A stretch of 64,000 nucleotides of DNA from Pseudomonas sp. M47T1 (GCF_000263855.1 NZ_AJWX01000014.1:62001-126000); one strand, 5' to 3'. Shown: positions 18,827 through 27,958, counted from the first letter of the stretch. Translations and numbers: made by a program. The notes: generated by a model not told the origin, from the letters alone.

Positions 18827-19118
18827 GCTCAGCTCTAATCTTTGAATTGAAGAATGATGGCCAGCTTCTCATTGGCCATCTAGAAAATTATCCGATGCCA
18901 CTGCAGGTTGTCCACCGGACGACCCATCTCGACAGCGGAGCGCGTCCGCGAACCAGGCGCCGCCGATGCCCCAGAAAAAGGCACGTGCAGCCTGCCAAAA
19001 ACCCATCACATCCCCAACAACGACCCCATTCCCACCATTACGACCCCCAATCCCCACCTGGCACGCCCACTGCACACAAAACAGCACGAACGTTCCAATT
19101 CCACACGAGGGAGCCGTC

Positions 19119-20483
19119 ATGACTACGCAACTCAAGCCCACGCTGGGCACGCTGCACCTGTGGGGCATCGCGGTAGGGCTGGTGATTTCCGGGGAATATT
19201 TTGGCTGGAGTTATGGCTGGGGGGTGGCAGGCACCCTCGGATTCCTGGTGACGTCGTTGATGGTGGCCACCCTGTACACCTGCTTCATCTTCAGTTTCAC
19301 CGAACTGACCACGGCCATTCCCCACGCTGGCGGCCCCTTTGCCTACAGCCGTCGCGCCTTCGGTGAGAAGGGCGGCCTGATCGCCGGCCTGGCCACGCTG
19401 ATCGAGTTCGTCTTCGCCCCGCCCGCCATTGCCCTGGCCATCGGCGCCTACCTGAACGTGCAATGGCCGGCCCTGGACCCGCGCCACGCGGCGCTGGGTG
19501 CCTACATCGTGTTCATGGCACTGAACATCCTGGGCGTGCAATTGGCGGCCACCTTTGAACTGGTGGTGTGCATTTTGGCGGTGATCGAGTTGCTGGTATT
19601 CATGGGCGTGGTGGCCCCCGGCTTCAGCGTGACCAACTTCGTGGCCAACGGCTGGGCCGGCGACGCCACATTCAGCATGAGCGCCGTCAGCGGCATGTTC
19701 GCGGCCATCCCCTTCGCCATCTGGTTTTTCCTGGCCATTGAAGGCGCGGCCATGGCCGCCGAAGAAGCCAAGGACCCCAAACGCACCATCCCCAAGGCCT
19801 ACATCAGCGGCATCCTCACCCTGGTCATGCTGGCCCTGGGTGTCATGGTGTTTGCCGGCGGCGTGGGGGACTGGCGCGCCCTGGCCAATATCAACGACCC
19901 ACTGCCCCAGGCCATGAAAACCGTGGTGGGCGCCGGGTCCGGCTGGTTGCACATGCTGGTGTGGATAGGCCTGTTCGGCCTGGTGGCCAGCTTCCACGGC
20001 ATTATCCTGGGCTACTCGCGGCAGTGCTTCGCCCTGGCCCGCGCCGGCTACCTGCCCAAAAGCCTGGCCAAACTGTCGCGCTTCCACACCCCGCACCGGG
20101 CCATCATCGCTGGCGGCGTGGTGGGCATCGCGGCCATCTACAGCGACGGCCTGATCAACCTGGGGGGCATGAGCCTCACGGCCGCCATGATCACCATGGC
20201 GGTGTTTGGCGCCATCGTCATGTACATCATGAGCATGCTCAGCCTGTTCAAACTGCGCCGCAGCGAACCCAACCTGGAACGCACCTTCCGCGCCCCCGGC
20301 TACCCCATCGTGCCCGGCATAGCCCTGGTGCTGGCGGTGGTGTGCCTGGTGGCCATGGCCTGGTTCAACGCCCTGATCGGCCTGATCTTCCTGGCGTTCA
20401 TGCTGGTGGGCTTCGTGTACTTCCTGCTCACCGGTGCCGCCCGCGCCAGCGCCCCTGCCGACGCCATGCTCACAGGGCTGTAG
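19119..20483 (+). CDS. eat: Ethanolamine permease (APC family)
   Basis: A 454-residue amino acid-polyamine-organocation transporter with 12 predicted transmembrane segments. Features include GIAVGLVISGEYFGWSYGW in helix 1, PHAGGPFAYSRRAFGE, EFVFAPPAIALAIGAY and AIEGAAMAAEEAKDPKRTIP. Length and the first-helix motif match ethanolamine permeases. The frame extends upstream to 18966, but the ATG at 19119 preceded by GAGGGAGCCGTC is the credible start. No eutBC genes follow, so it would supply ethanolamine to a lyase encoded elsewhere. Confidence 0.85.
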   Translation: MTTQLKPTLGTLHLWGIAVGLVISGEYFGWSYGWGVAGTLGFLVTSLMVATLYTCFIFSFTELTTAIPHAGGPFAYSRRAFGEKGGLIAGLATLIEFVFAPPAIALAIGAYLNVQWPALDPRHAALGAYIVFMALNILGVQLAATFELVVCILAVIELLVFMGVVAPGFSVTNFVANGWAGDATFSMSAVSGMFAAIPFAIWFFLAIEGAAMAAEEAKDPKRTIPKAYISGILTLVMLALGVMVFAGGVGDWRALANINDPLPQAMKTVVGAGSGWLHMLVWIGLFGLVASFHGIILGYSRQCFALARAGYLPKSLAKLSRFHTPHRAIIAGGVVGIAAIYSDGLINLGGMSLTAAMITMAVFGAIVMYIMSMLSLFKLRRSEPNLERTFRAPGYPIVPGIALVLAVVCLVAMAWFNALIGLIFLAFMLVGFVYFLLTGAARASAPADAMLTGL

Positions 20484-20592
20484 GCAACGCCCTATAATGG
20501 AACCACTGCCGAGCGCTTGAGCTCCAATGGGGTACAAGCCTGTCTTTCGCCGCCAGCCTGGCGGCGAGCTCGGTGCTCAAGGAGAAGTGGCC

Positions 20593-20760
20593 ATGCCCTG
20601 GTACGCCTGGTTGATATTGGTAGTGGCAATAGGCTCGATCGTCGGCGGCCTGATGATGCTGCGCGACAGCGCCGACAAGGTGGAACTGACCGATGAACAG
20701 CGGCGCAAAGTGGCCGAGCGTAATGCGGCCGCCGATGCCAAGGATGCGCAGAATCGGTAA
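20593..20760 (+). CDS. DUF2897-type small membrane protein
   Basis: This 55-residue protein starts MPWYAWLILVVAIGSIVGG, a single transmembrane helix, followed by a charged tail rich in Lys, Glu and Ala. AAGGAGAAGTGGCC lies just before the ATG. It matches the short DUF2897 proteins of pseudomonads. Function unknown. Confidence 0.7.
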   Translation: MPWYAWLILVVAIGSIVGGLMMLRDSADKVELTDEQRRKVAERNAAADAKDAQNR

Positions 20761-20790
20761 TCCTTTGGCGCGGCTGCCCCCGCCGATCTC

Positions 20791-20835
20791 GTAGCCGCTG
20801 CTGCGTCGCAAGACGCAGCCTTGTGCCGCTGCTAC
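20791..20835. repeat. REP-like hairpin after the DUF2897 gene
   Basis: GTAGC...GCTAC outer arms enclose a perfect stem CTGCGTC-GCAA-GACGCAG (20801-20818). This resembles a third variety of Pseudomonas REP and may stabilise or end the upstream transcript. Confidence 0.6.
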
Positions 20836-20866
20836 AGGGCGTGAGACGGGCTCATCGAATCGGTCA

Positions 20867-21151
20867 TCAACAGGATTCAGCCAACCGCCGCTCTATCACC
20901 TGATTCACATCACACCCCTCCTGCATCAACGCATAGGCCTGGCTTGCCATGGCACTCAGGTCGCGATCGTCTACATCGCCGGGGCGCATGTGGGCAAGGC
21001 TGTCCAGGAAGGCGGTGGCCTGACGAAAGCGCAGGTCGGCGAAAGCGTGAAGGTCTTTGAGCGGGGCTTTGCTGTCGATCAGGACGACCGGAAGCTGGGT
21101 GCAGGTGTTGCTGAGAGGGATATAGCGGGTTGAAGGCGTTTTGTAGTCCAT
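20867..21151 (-). CDS. Small hypothetical protein
   Basis: This 94-residue soluble protein (MDYKTPSTRYIPLSNTC...) has no family I can name with confidence. It is mostly helical, with central FADLRFRQATAFLDSLAHM and a C-terminal VNQVIERRLAESC. Short DUF3077/DUF6124-like proteins of pseudomonads share this general style, but this is weak. The start ATG at 21151 follows AGGAGATTCACTCA. Low to moderate confidence that it is a real gene. Confidence 0.5.
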   Translation of the reverse strand: MDYKTPSTRYIPLSNTCTQLPVVLIDSKAPLKDLHAFADLRFRQATAFLDSLAHMRPGDVDDRDLSAMASQAYALMQEGCDVNQVIERRLAESC

Positions 21152-21488
21152 TGAGTGAATCTCCTATGTAAGTTCAATCCACCGCCCTGTCAAACAGGAT
21201 TGGGTGGCAGCTGTACGCGGGTTGACAGACCGAGACATAGGAACCCGGCGCACCCGTAGATGCCCCGCGCACAGCCGCCATAACACGCGCGCAGGCGCAT
21301 AGCGTCAGCGTACGTGAATGGCAAGTGCGTCTATGTATTCAGCCTGTCAAAGCCGGTCATCCATCCAGATGACCCGCGCACTATAGTGCTCCCTTCCCCC
21401 ACCAACAACCCCGACACCCCGCATCACTCATTACAATCTGTTAAAATGATGCTCACCATCCCATGCACCGCCCCGGAGGGCATCGCCC
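21152..21488. other. Non-coding gap upstream of the TetR gene
   Basis: This 337-base stretch separates two divergent genes and must hold both promoters. A TTGACA hexamer occurs at 21222-21227, but no convincing -10 follows. No repeat, RNA gene or good open frame was seen; the frame at 21314 overlaps the TetR gene in another phase and looks spurious. Confidence 0.4.
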
Positions 21489-22067
21489 GTGCGTTATTCC
21501 GCAGACCACAAAGCCCAGACCCACGACCGCATCGTCAAGGAAGCCGCCGCGCGCTTTCGCCGGGACGGGATTGGCGCCACCGGCCTGCAGCCGTTGATGA
21601 AAGCCCTGGGCCTGACCCACGGCGGCTTCTACGCGCACTTCAAATCCAAGGATGAGCTGGTGGAGACCGCCCTGCAGGCGGCCACCGATGAACTGACCGA
21701 GGTGTGCGAAAAGGCCTTTGCCAAGCAAAAGCCCCTGCACAGCTTCATCGACACCTACCTCAGCCCCACCCACCGCGACAGCCCGGAAAAAGGCTGCCCA
21801 TTGCCCACCATGGCCGCCGAACTGGGCCAGCGCGGCCAACCCAGCGCCATCATCGACCGCGGCGTGGAAGATCGCCTCGGGCGCATTGCCGCGACGTTAA
21901 GTGCAGAGGATGCCGACGAGCAGGCGGTGGTGATGTTGTCCACCCTGGTAGGGGCGCTGATGCTGTCGCGCAGCGTAGAAGATCCGCAATTGTCACTGCG
22001 CATCCTGGATACCGCCCGCAAAGCGCTCAAGCTGCAAGCCGACGGGGCCTGCCAAGCGTTACCATGA
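21489..22067 (+). CDS. TetR/AcrR-family regulator
   Basis: A 192-residue regulator with the TetR helix-turn-helix (RIVKEAAARFRRDGIGATGLQPLMKALGLTHGGFYAHFKSKDELV), then a helical ligand domain. The GGFYAHFKSKDEL recognition helix and KGCPLPTMAAEL segment are typical of the NemR/AcuR-like subgroup. The GTG start at 21489 has GGAGGGCATCGCCC upstream. It converges on the ketosynthase gene rather than diverging, so its target cannot be read from position. Confidence 0.87.
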   Translation: MRYSADHKAQTHDRIVKEAAARFRRDGIGATGLQPLMKALGLTHGGFYAHFKSKDELVETALQAATDELTEVCEKAFAKQKPLHSFIDTYLSPTHRDSPEKGCPLPTMAAELGQRGQPSAIIDRGVEDRLGRIAATLSAEDADEQAVVMLSTLVGALMLSRSVEDPQLSLRILDTARKALKLQADGACQALP

Positions 22068-22092
22068 TGAATCCCCCAGGCCAATAAACCCC

Positions 22093-22158
22093 TGTGGGAG
22101 CTGGCTTGCCAGCGAGCTGTGAGGCCCTGAACGCTCGCTGGCAAGTCTGCCCCCACAC
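22093..22158. repeat. REP-like palindrome (same type as at 9835)
   Basis: TGTGGGAGCTGG..TTGCCAGCGAGCT and an inverted GCTCGCTGGCAAG...CCCCCACA arm lie between the convergent TetR and ketosynthase genes. The left arm is identical to that of the element at 9835-9898. Confidence 0.8.
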
Positions 22159-22188
22159 CTCAGAACAGGGCCGCCTGAGCGTTAACAA

Positions 22189-23460
22189 TCACCCCCAGCG
22201 CTTGAACAACACGCTGGCATTCACCCCGCCAAAGCCGAAGCCATTGGACAAGGCGTATTCCATGGCCATGGGCCGCGCCTCACCACGGACCAGATCCAGC
22301 CCTTCGGCCGCCTCGTCAGGGTTTTCCAGGTTCAAGGTTGCCGGCGCTACCTGATCGCGCAACGCCAGCACCGTGAAGATCGCCTCAAGGCCGCCCGCCG
22401 CCCCCAGCAAATGGCCCGTGGCGGACTTGGTCGAGGTAATCGCCGGCCCCTCGCCCGCGCCAAACACCGAACGAATCGCCGCCAGCTCACCCTTGTCGCC
22501 CACCGGCGTGGAGGTGGCGTGGGCATTGAGGTGCTGCACCTGCCCAGGCGCAACGTCTGCCTGGGTCAGCGCCTGCACCATGGCCCGCCGCGCACCACTG
22601 CCGTCTTCGGGGCCAGCGGTCAGATGATAAGCATCGGCACTGGTGCCATACCCCACCAACTCGGCCAGCGGCGTAGCACCACGAGCCAACGCGTGCTCAA
22701 GCGTCTCAATCACCAGTACACCCGCGCCCTCGCCCATCACAAAACCATCGCGATCGCGATCGAACGGCCGCGAGGCCCGGGTCGGCGTGTCATTGAAACC
22801 GCCGGACAGCGCCCGCGCCGCAGCAAAGCCGCCCAGGCTGACCCGGTCAATGGCCGCTTCAGCACCGCCACACACGGCAATGTCCACCTCACCGGCACGA
22901 ATCATCCGCGCCGCATCGCCAATGGCCTGCACCCCGGCGGCGCAGGCGGTAACCGGCGCGCCCAGCGGGCCCTTGAAACCATGCTGGATAGAAATATGCC
23001 CGGCCGCCAGGTTCACCAGGAACGCGGGAATAGTGAACGGCGACAGCTTGCGCGGCCCGCGGCTGTCGGTGGTACGCACGGCCTCGGCAATGGTGCCGAA
23101 ACCGCCAATGCCCGACCCGATCACGGTAGCCGTGCGCTCACGCGCCTGCTCATCACTCGGCGCCCAACCCGCCTGGGTCAGCGCTTCGCGGGCGGCAGCC
23201 AGGGCGAAGAGGATGAAGCGGTCCATTTTCTTCTGCTCCTTGGGCGGCGCGGCGAAGTCGGGATCGAAACCCGCCTCGGCGTCTTCCTCAAGGGTGGGCA
23301 CCACACCGCCGACGTGAGCGGGCAGGTCCGCCACCACGGCCTGCGGCAATTCACGCAGGCCCGACTGGCCGGCCAGCAGACGCCGCCATACGGCTTCCAC
23401 GCCCGTGCCCAAGGGGGACACCAGGCCCATGCCGGTGATAACGATTCTGCGGTTGTTCAT
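22189..23460 (-). CDS. fabF: Beta-ketoacyl-ACP synthase (FabF-like)
   Basis: A 423-residue condensing enzyme of the KAS I/II group. The start RRIVITGMGLVSPLG is diagnostic. The active site is complete: Cys in PVTACAAGVQA, His in LNAHATSTPVGD, and Lys/His in STKSATGHLLGAAGG. No acyl carrier protein or other fab gene is next to it, so this is a second, stand-alone KAS II paralogue (FabF2 style) and not the housekeeping copy. AAGGATCA precedes the ATG at 23460. Its product chain length is unknown. Confidence 0.87.
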   Translation of the reverse strand: MNNRRIVITGMGLVSPLGTGVEAVWRRLLAGQSGLRELPQAVVADLPAHVGGVVPTLEEDAEAGFDPDFAAPPKEQKKMDRFILFALAAAREALTQAGWAPSDEQARERTATVIGSGIGGFGTIAEAVRTTDSRGPRKLSPFTIPAFLVNLAAGHISIQHGFKGPLGAPVTACAAGVQAIGDAARMIRAGEVDIAVCGGAEAAIDRVSLGGFAAARALSGGFNDTPTRASRPFDRDRDGFVMGEGAGVLVIETLEHALARGATPLAELVGYGTSADAYHLTAGPEDGSGARRAMVQALTQADVAPGQVQHLNAHATSTPVGDKGELAAIRSVFGAGEGPAITSTKSATGHLLGAAGGLEAIFTVLALRDQVAPATLNLENPDEAAEGLDLVRGEARPMAMEYALSNGFGFGGVNASVLFKRWG

Positions 23461-23619
23461 GATTGATCCTTCTTTGTAACTGTTGACGGCTACGGCGCCT
23501 GAGGCAACCGATATATGTCGGCCATAATTCCACCCCTATAGGATTACGCCCATCATCTTAAAAAGCAAATGGTTTGAGACAAACCCGTAAATACAACCAA
23601 CGCCCAAGATGATGGCCAA

Positions 23620-23648
23620 TTGACGTCAAATCATTAGCAATAGACAAT
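23620..23648 (+). promoter_or_regulatory. Candidate sigma-70 promoter for the 23.7-28 kb surface group
   Basis: TTGACG (23620-23625) and GACAAT (23643-23648) are separated by 17 bases, in an A+T-rich gap between divergent genes. The -35 is strong and the -10 is moderate. It would drive the polysaccharide genes starting at 23720. Confidence 0.35.
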
Positions 23649-23691
23649 GTACCAACTAGTCACAATTATGAAACATTAATCAGGGGACGAA

Positions 23692-23772
23692 ATGCTGGCA
23701 CCTCTCCCCACGCAAACGAATGGATTCAATGCTAACCCCTCTCTTTACCGCCGCTGGCTTATCTGCCAGTGA
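23692..23772 (+). CDS. Possible 26-codon leader frame overlapping the kinase start
   Basis: CAGGGGACGA gives a good ribosome site for the ATG at 23692, which opens a 26-codon frame (MLAPLPTQTNGFNANPSLYR...) ending at 23772, inside the next gene in another phase. The kinase start itself has no clear ribosome site, so coupling through this leader is possible. Expression is unproven. Confidence 0.2.
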   Translation: MLAPLPTQTNGFNANPSLYRRWLICQ

Positions 23773-24502
23773 GCAATTGGACCTGACTCGATTTATTGAG
23801 CATCCCGCCACCTTCCAGGCCCTCAACCCACGTGGCGATGAGACGCAGGTATGGGCGAGCGCCAACGGTGCTGCCCTGGTGTTCAAGGTATTCGAGATCC
23901 GCCGTGTCAAACAACGCTGGCGCGCCCGCTGGAAACAGCCGTGCCCGGTGCACGGCCATCGCCATGGCTGGTCCGAACGCATCAACGCCGAACGTTTCTG
24001 CGCCCTGGGCCTGCCGGGCCTGGCGGTACGCGCCTTTTTGGAAAAACGCAATGCACTGCTGTGCCGCCAGCAAGTGGTGGCGTACCCGTACCTGAGAGGC
24101 TTTCGCACCCTGCACGAGCGCCTGTCGCAGCAGCCCATCGTCGCGCTTGACGCCGTGGAGCCGGTGATCGTCCAGATGGCTCTGGCCGGAGTCTTTCACC
24201 TGGACCTCAACACCCGCAACGTCATGCTCGATGACGACGATAACGTCCGCATCATCGACTTTGAATATATGGCCTGGGACCAATCGCGCAAAGGCGAGCT
24301 TTACGCCTATTACCTGGGTTACCTGTGGCAGAAATGGGCACAGCACTGCTTGGCTGAAAACACCTTCGACCAGTGGGCAACCCGGCACCTGGGGCGCCGA
24401 GCGGCCTTGTTCAACGTGGCTACCAACACCTGCCAGGCCCACTACTCATTGGGCAAGCAGATGGAACTGTCCCGCGCCAAACGTTACGAGTTGTTCTCAT
24501 GA
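23720..24502 (+). CDS. Lipopolysaccharide kinase-like protein (InaA/WaaP fold)
   Basis: This 260-residue protein has a minimal protein-kinase-like fold. The catalytic loop HLDLNTRNVMLDD (H-x-D-x-x-x-x-N) and metal-binding NVRIIDFEYM (DFE in place of DFG) match the InaA/WaaP/BUD32-like lipopolysaccharide kinases. An N-terminal Lys in ALVFKVFEIRRVKQRW is the likely ATP-binding residue. It probably phosphorylates a sugar of LPS or a related glycan, but the acceptor is unknown. Start at 23720 or 23729 is uncertain. It ends in an ATGA overlap with the next gene, so they are translated together. Confidence 0.75.
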   Translation: MDSMLTPLFTAAGLSASEQLDLTRFIEHPATFQALNPRGDETQVWASANGAALVFKVFEIRRVKQRWRARWKQPCPVHGHRHGWSERINAERFCALGLPGLAVRAFLEKRNALLCRQQVVAYPYLRGFRTLHERLSQQPIVALDAVEPVIVQMALAGVFHLDLNTRNVMLDDDDNVRIIDFEYMAWDQSRKGELYAYYLGYLWQKWAQHCLAENTFDQWATRHLGRRAALFNVATNTCQAHYSLGKQMELSRAKRYELFS

Positions 24503-25635
24503 ACCCGATCAAAGCATTACTGACTCGCCTGCGCCTAGCCCGCTGGCGCAAGAAGCTCAAGGCCGACAAGGGCTTCAGCCTGCGGCTGCGCAACCCCGCC
24601 GCCTTTCTCCAGGGCCTGGCGCGGGAAGACGTGGCGTATGTGGTGTTGCGCTGGTACGACGACGTTCCCCAGGTACTGAGCCGCCAAGTGGTCGATGACA
24701 TCGACTTGTTGGTGGAACATGGTTCGCTGCCGCGCATTGCCGCAGCAATGCCGTTTTTCAACTTGGGGCGCAAGGCTCAGAAGGTCAAGTTCGACCTCTA
24801 TAGCGACTCCGGCCGTACTGGCCTTTCCTATCGCCAGTTACCCTACTACCCACCCGTTCGCGCCCGGCACCTGCTGGACCGTCGCCAACTCGACCCTCGC
24901 GGCTGGTACCGCATAGCACCGGCAGACTACCTGCCGGCATTGGTCTACCACCTGACCTATCACAAGCGCCAAGCCAGCGGCCTGCGCATGCTGCCGGGTG
25001 ACAGTGATGCCAGCCGCCAAACCGCTAAAAAAGACTACCGCCAGCGCCTGCTGGAAGAAGCCCGGCGGGAGGGTGTTGCCCTGCCCCCACTCGATAGCCT
25101 GCTGGAATGTCATCAGTGGCTGCTTGAACAGGCCTGGGCAATACCGTTCGATCTTATCCGGCGCTGGCCCGACCAAGACGCCTGGCTGGATCATGTACAC
25201 GCCCTGGAGACGGCGCGCCTGCATACCCGCACACCGCAAGCCCCCCACAATCTGGTGATACTGGTCACGCGCCAGGAAACCCGCGAACACCAGCACGAAC
25301 AGCACATCGTCGACACCCTGGCGCGGCACGGCACCGTGCTGCAGCGCCAGCCACTGAACCCGGATCAAGTTCGTCGATTGCTGTGGTGGGCCCGAGGCGG
25401 GAACTGGTTGGCGACCAAGCACTATGCCCTCAGCGCGCCCGACACCCTGATTACCTGCCAGTTGCCCGCCGGTGCAGCGGCATCCATCAAGGCGGAACTG
25501 CGCAAGAGCTTGTCCCGCCAGCACGGCAAACAAAACTGGCTGCACGGCACCGACGACCTCGCCGAAGCCCTGTACTACCAGCACCTGATCAGCCGCGATG
25601 ACTACCGCACCCCGTTCCTTACCGCAGGACAGTGA
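24499..25635 (+). CDS. Unrecognised protein with a nucleotidyltransferase-like motif
   Basis: This 378-residue soluble protein is not a family I can name. Its N-terminal part has LSRQVVDDIDLLVEHGSLPRI, where D-D-x-D-L-L-V resembles the metal-binding strand of NTase-fold enzymes. A Lys/Arg-rich middle (residues 160-190) follows, with a C-terminal domain (NLVILVTRQETREHQHEQHI...). It overlaps the kinase-like gene by ATGA and precedes a glycosyltransferase by one base, so it is part of one surface-glycan operon. A role in LPS modification is inferred from context only. Confidence 0.6.
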   Translation: MNPIKALLTRLRLARWRKKLKADKGFSLRLRNPAAFLQGLAREDVAYVVLRWYDDVPQVLSRQVVDDIDLLVEHGSLPRIAAAMPFFNLGRKAQKVKFDLYSDSGRTGLSYRQLPYYPPVRARHLLDRRQLDPRGWYRIAPADYLPALVYHLTYHKRQASGLRMLPGDSDASRQTAKKDYRQRLLEEARREGVALPPLDSLLECHQWLLEQAWAIPFDLIRRWPDQDAWLDHVHALETARLHTRTPQAPHNLVILVTRQETREHQHEQHIVDTLARHGTVLQRQPLNPDQVRRLLWWARGGNWLATKHYALSAPDTLITCQLPAGAAASIKAELRKSLSRQHGKQNWLHGTDDLAEALYYQHLISRDDYRTPFLTAGQ

Positions 25636-25636
25636 A

Positions 25637-26620
25637 ATGAAACTGCTCATCGTCACCCGCCAACAGCGCGCGCGCTCCTTCGATAGCCTGTTTGCCAGGC
25701 TCGCGGGGCACTTCGCTCAGGTCGACGTACACAAGTTGACCAAGGCCCAGGTCCACGATATCCGCCCCTACCTCAAGCACACCGACTTCAGCGCCTGGGA
25801 CCGCGTGCTGTTCGACGTGCCTTTACGCCGCATCGGCAACGCCAGCAAAGCCCTGCGCACCATCCAGGGCCTGGTGTTCTATGAAGAAGACGCCTGCCAG
25901 GAACGGGTGGCCGAAAGCAAATTCAGCCAGCAATTCGCCACCGGCTTCGGTGAATTGACCAATGCCCGCATCATCGTCACCAGCTATTTCATGCGCGACT
26001 ACTTCATCGCCCGCGGCATCGATGCCTGCTGTATTCCCAAGGCCTACGACGACAGCGTACTCGACGCCCTCGACGTGCCGCGCGACATCAGCCTGGGCTT
26101 TATAGGCCGTACCAAAAGCCAGGTCTACAACGAGCGCCGCCACCTGCTCGAACGCATGGAAACCCTGTGTGGCCTGCAAACCCTGCGCACCCAGACGCCC
26201 GACGAATACCTGCACCTGCTTAACCGTATCGGCGTGTTTCTCAGCGCCGACATCGGCTTCAACGAATACATGGCCAAGAACTTCGAAGCCATGGGCTGTG
26301 GCTGCTTGCTAATGGCCAAGCGCCAACCCTCGGAAGACGGCCCGCTCGGCTTCGTCGACATGCACAACGTGGTGCACTACGACACCCTCGAAGAAGCCCT
26401 GGACAAATACCGCCAACTGCAGGCCAGCCCCGAGACCGCCCAGCGCATCGCCGCCAACGGCCTGGCCCTGGCGCGTGAACGCCACCGCCTGTCCCAGCGT
26501 ACCGAAGCCTTCGCCCATGCATTACAGCTTCCACCGCTGCCATGCCCCCCACCCAAGCAGCACTGGTACCAGCGCATTGCCCAGTGGTTGCCAGGCAAAA
26601 CGGCTAACGCCTCCGCCTGA
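25637..26620 (+). CDS. Glycosyltransferase (GT-B-like, CgeB/GT4 style)
   Basis: A 327-residue protein with a GT-B-like C-terminal half: ISLGFIGRTKSQVYNERRHLLERM, then FLSADIGFNEYMAKNFEAMGCGCLLMAKR, where F-N-E-Y-M-A-K-N-x-E-A-M-G-C-G is the nucleotide-sugar-binding region of CgeB-like spore-coat/LPS transferases. The N-terminal half is a Rossmann-like domain (FYEEDACQERV). Donor and acceptor are unknown. It begins one base after the preceding stop codon. Confidence 0.75.
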   Translation: MKLLIVTRQQRARSFDSLFARLAGHFAQVDVHKLTKAQVHDIRPYLKHTDFSAWDRVLFDVPLRRIGNASKALRTIQGLVFYEEDACQERVAESKFSQQFATGFGELTNARIIVTSYFMRDYFIARGIDACCIPKAYDDSVLDALDVPRDISLGFIGRTKSQVYNERRHLLERMETLCGLQTLRTQTPDEYLHLLNRIGVFLSADIGFNEYMAKNFEAMGCGCLLMAKRQPSEDGPLGFVDMHNVVHYDTLEEALDKYRQLQASPETAQRIAANGLALARERHRLSQRTEAFAHALQLPPLPCPPPKQHWYQRIAQWLPGKTANASA

Positions 26621-26647
26621 CCCACACCGACACAGGACAGTTTCAAC

Positions 26648-27958
26648 ATGCACAGCAAAACCCAACTCATCGCCCGCCTCAAAAGCCGCGAAGCCGTGAT
26701 CGGCATCGTTGGCCTTGGCTACGTCGGCCTGCCGCTGATGCTGCGCTACATCGCCGCCGGCTTCCGCGTGCTGGGCATCGACATCGACACCCACAAGGTC
26801 GACCAGCTCAACGACGGCATGAGCTACATCGAACACATCCCCGGCGAGCGCATCGCCCAGGCCCGCGAAGCCGGCTTTCGTGCCACCTGCCACTTCAAGG
26901 ACGTGGCCGAATGCGACGCCCTGATCCTGTGCGTGCCCACCCCGCTCAACGAATACCGTGAGCCCGACATCAGCTACGTCACCAGCACCGCCGACGCCAT
27001 CGCGCCCTTCCTGCGCCCAGGCCAAGTCGTGTCGCTGGAAAGTACCACCTACCCCGGCACCACCGACGAAGAAATCATCCCGCGCATCATCCACCAGGGC
27101 CTCACCATCGGCCAGGACGTGTTCGTCATCTACTCCCCCGAGCGCGAAGACCCGGGCAACAAACACTTCGACACCCAAACCATCCCCAAAGTAGTCGGCG
27201 GCGCCACCAAGGCCTGCCTGGAAGTGGGCGTGGCCCTGTATGAACAAGCCATCGACCGCATCGTGCCCGTCAGCTCCACCAAGGCCGCCGAACTGACCAA
27301 ACTGCTGGAAAACATCCACCGCGCCGTCAACATCGGCTTGGTCAACGAAATGAAAATCGTCGCCGACAAAATGGGCATCGACATTTTCGAAGTGGTCGAC
27401 GCCGCCTCCACCAAACCCTTCGGCTTCACCCCCTACTACCCCGGCCCCGGCCTGGGCGGCCACTGCATCCCCATCGACCCCTTCTACCTGACCTGGAAAG
27501 CCCGAGCCTACGGCCTGCACACCCGCTTTATCGAACTGTCTGGTGAAATCAACCAGGGCATGCCCGAGTACGTGGTGAGCAAACTGGTGGACGGCCTGAA
27601 CGACGACGGCAAGGCGCTGAAAAACAGCAAGGTGCTGGTGCTGGGCATCGCTTATAAAAAGAACATCGACGACATGCGTGAGTCGCCAGCGCTGGAAATC
27701 ATCAAATTGATTCGCGAGCGTGGGGCCATTGCGTCCTACAGCGACCCCCATATTCCTGCGTTTCATGGGCATGGGGTGTATGACTTTGCGATGGACAGCG
27801 TGACACTGACGGCCGAGGTGGTGGCCGGGTATGACGCGGTGGTGCTGGCGACGGACCATGACCGGTTTGATTATGGGGTGATTGGGGAGAATGCCCGGTT
27901 GCTGGTGGATAGCCGTGGGCGGTATCGGGAGGAGATGATTAATCTGGTTAAGGCTTGA
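26648..27958 (+). CDS. wbpA: UDP-N-acetylglucosamine 6-dehydrogenase (WbpA type)
   Basis: A 436-residue UDP-sugar dehydrogenase that oxidises C6 of UDP-GlcNAc to the uronic acid with NAD. The NAD-binding [14 protein letters not shown], the [11 protein letters not shown] segment, the EN/K region ([20 protein letters not shown]) and the catalytic Cys in [16 protein letters not shown] are all intact. Sequence style is WbpA rather than UDP-glucose dehydrogenase. It follows the glycosyltransferase with a 27-base gap. The other enzymes of the ManNAc3NAcA pathway (WbpB, D, E, I) are absent nearby, so the product may feed another glycan or stop at the uronic acid. Confidence 0.87.
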   Translation: MHSKTQLIARLKSREAVIGIVGLGYVGLPLMLRYIAAGFRVLGIDIDTHKVDQLNDGMSYIEHIPGERIAQAREAGFRATCHFKDVAECDALILCVPTPLNEYREPDISYVTSTADAIAPFLRPGQVVSLESTTYPGTTDEEIIPRIIHQGLTIGQDVFVIYSPEREDPGNKHFDTQTIPKVVGGATKACLEVGVALYEQAIDRIVPVSSTKAAELTKLLENIHRAVNIGLVNEMKIVADKMGIDIFEVVDAASTKPFGFTPYYPGPGLGGHCIPIDPFYLTWKARAYGLHTRFIELSGEINQGMPEYVVSKLVDGLNDDGKALKNSKVLVLGIAYKKNIDDMRESPALEIIKLIRERGAIASYSDPHIPAFHGHGVYDFAMDSVTLTAEVVAGYDAVVLATDHDRFDYGVIGENARLLVDSRGRYREEMINLVKA

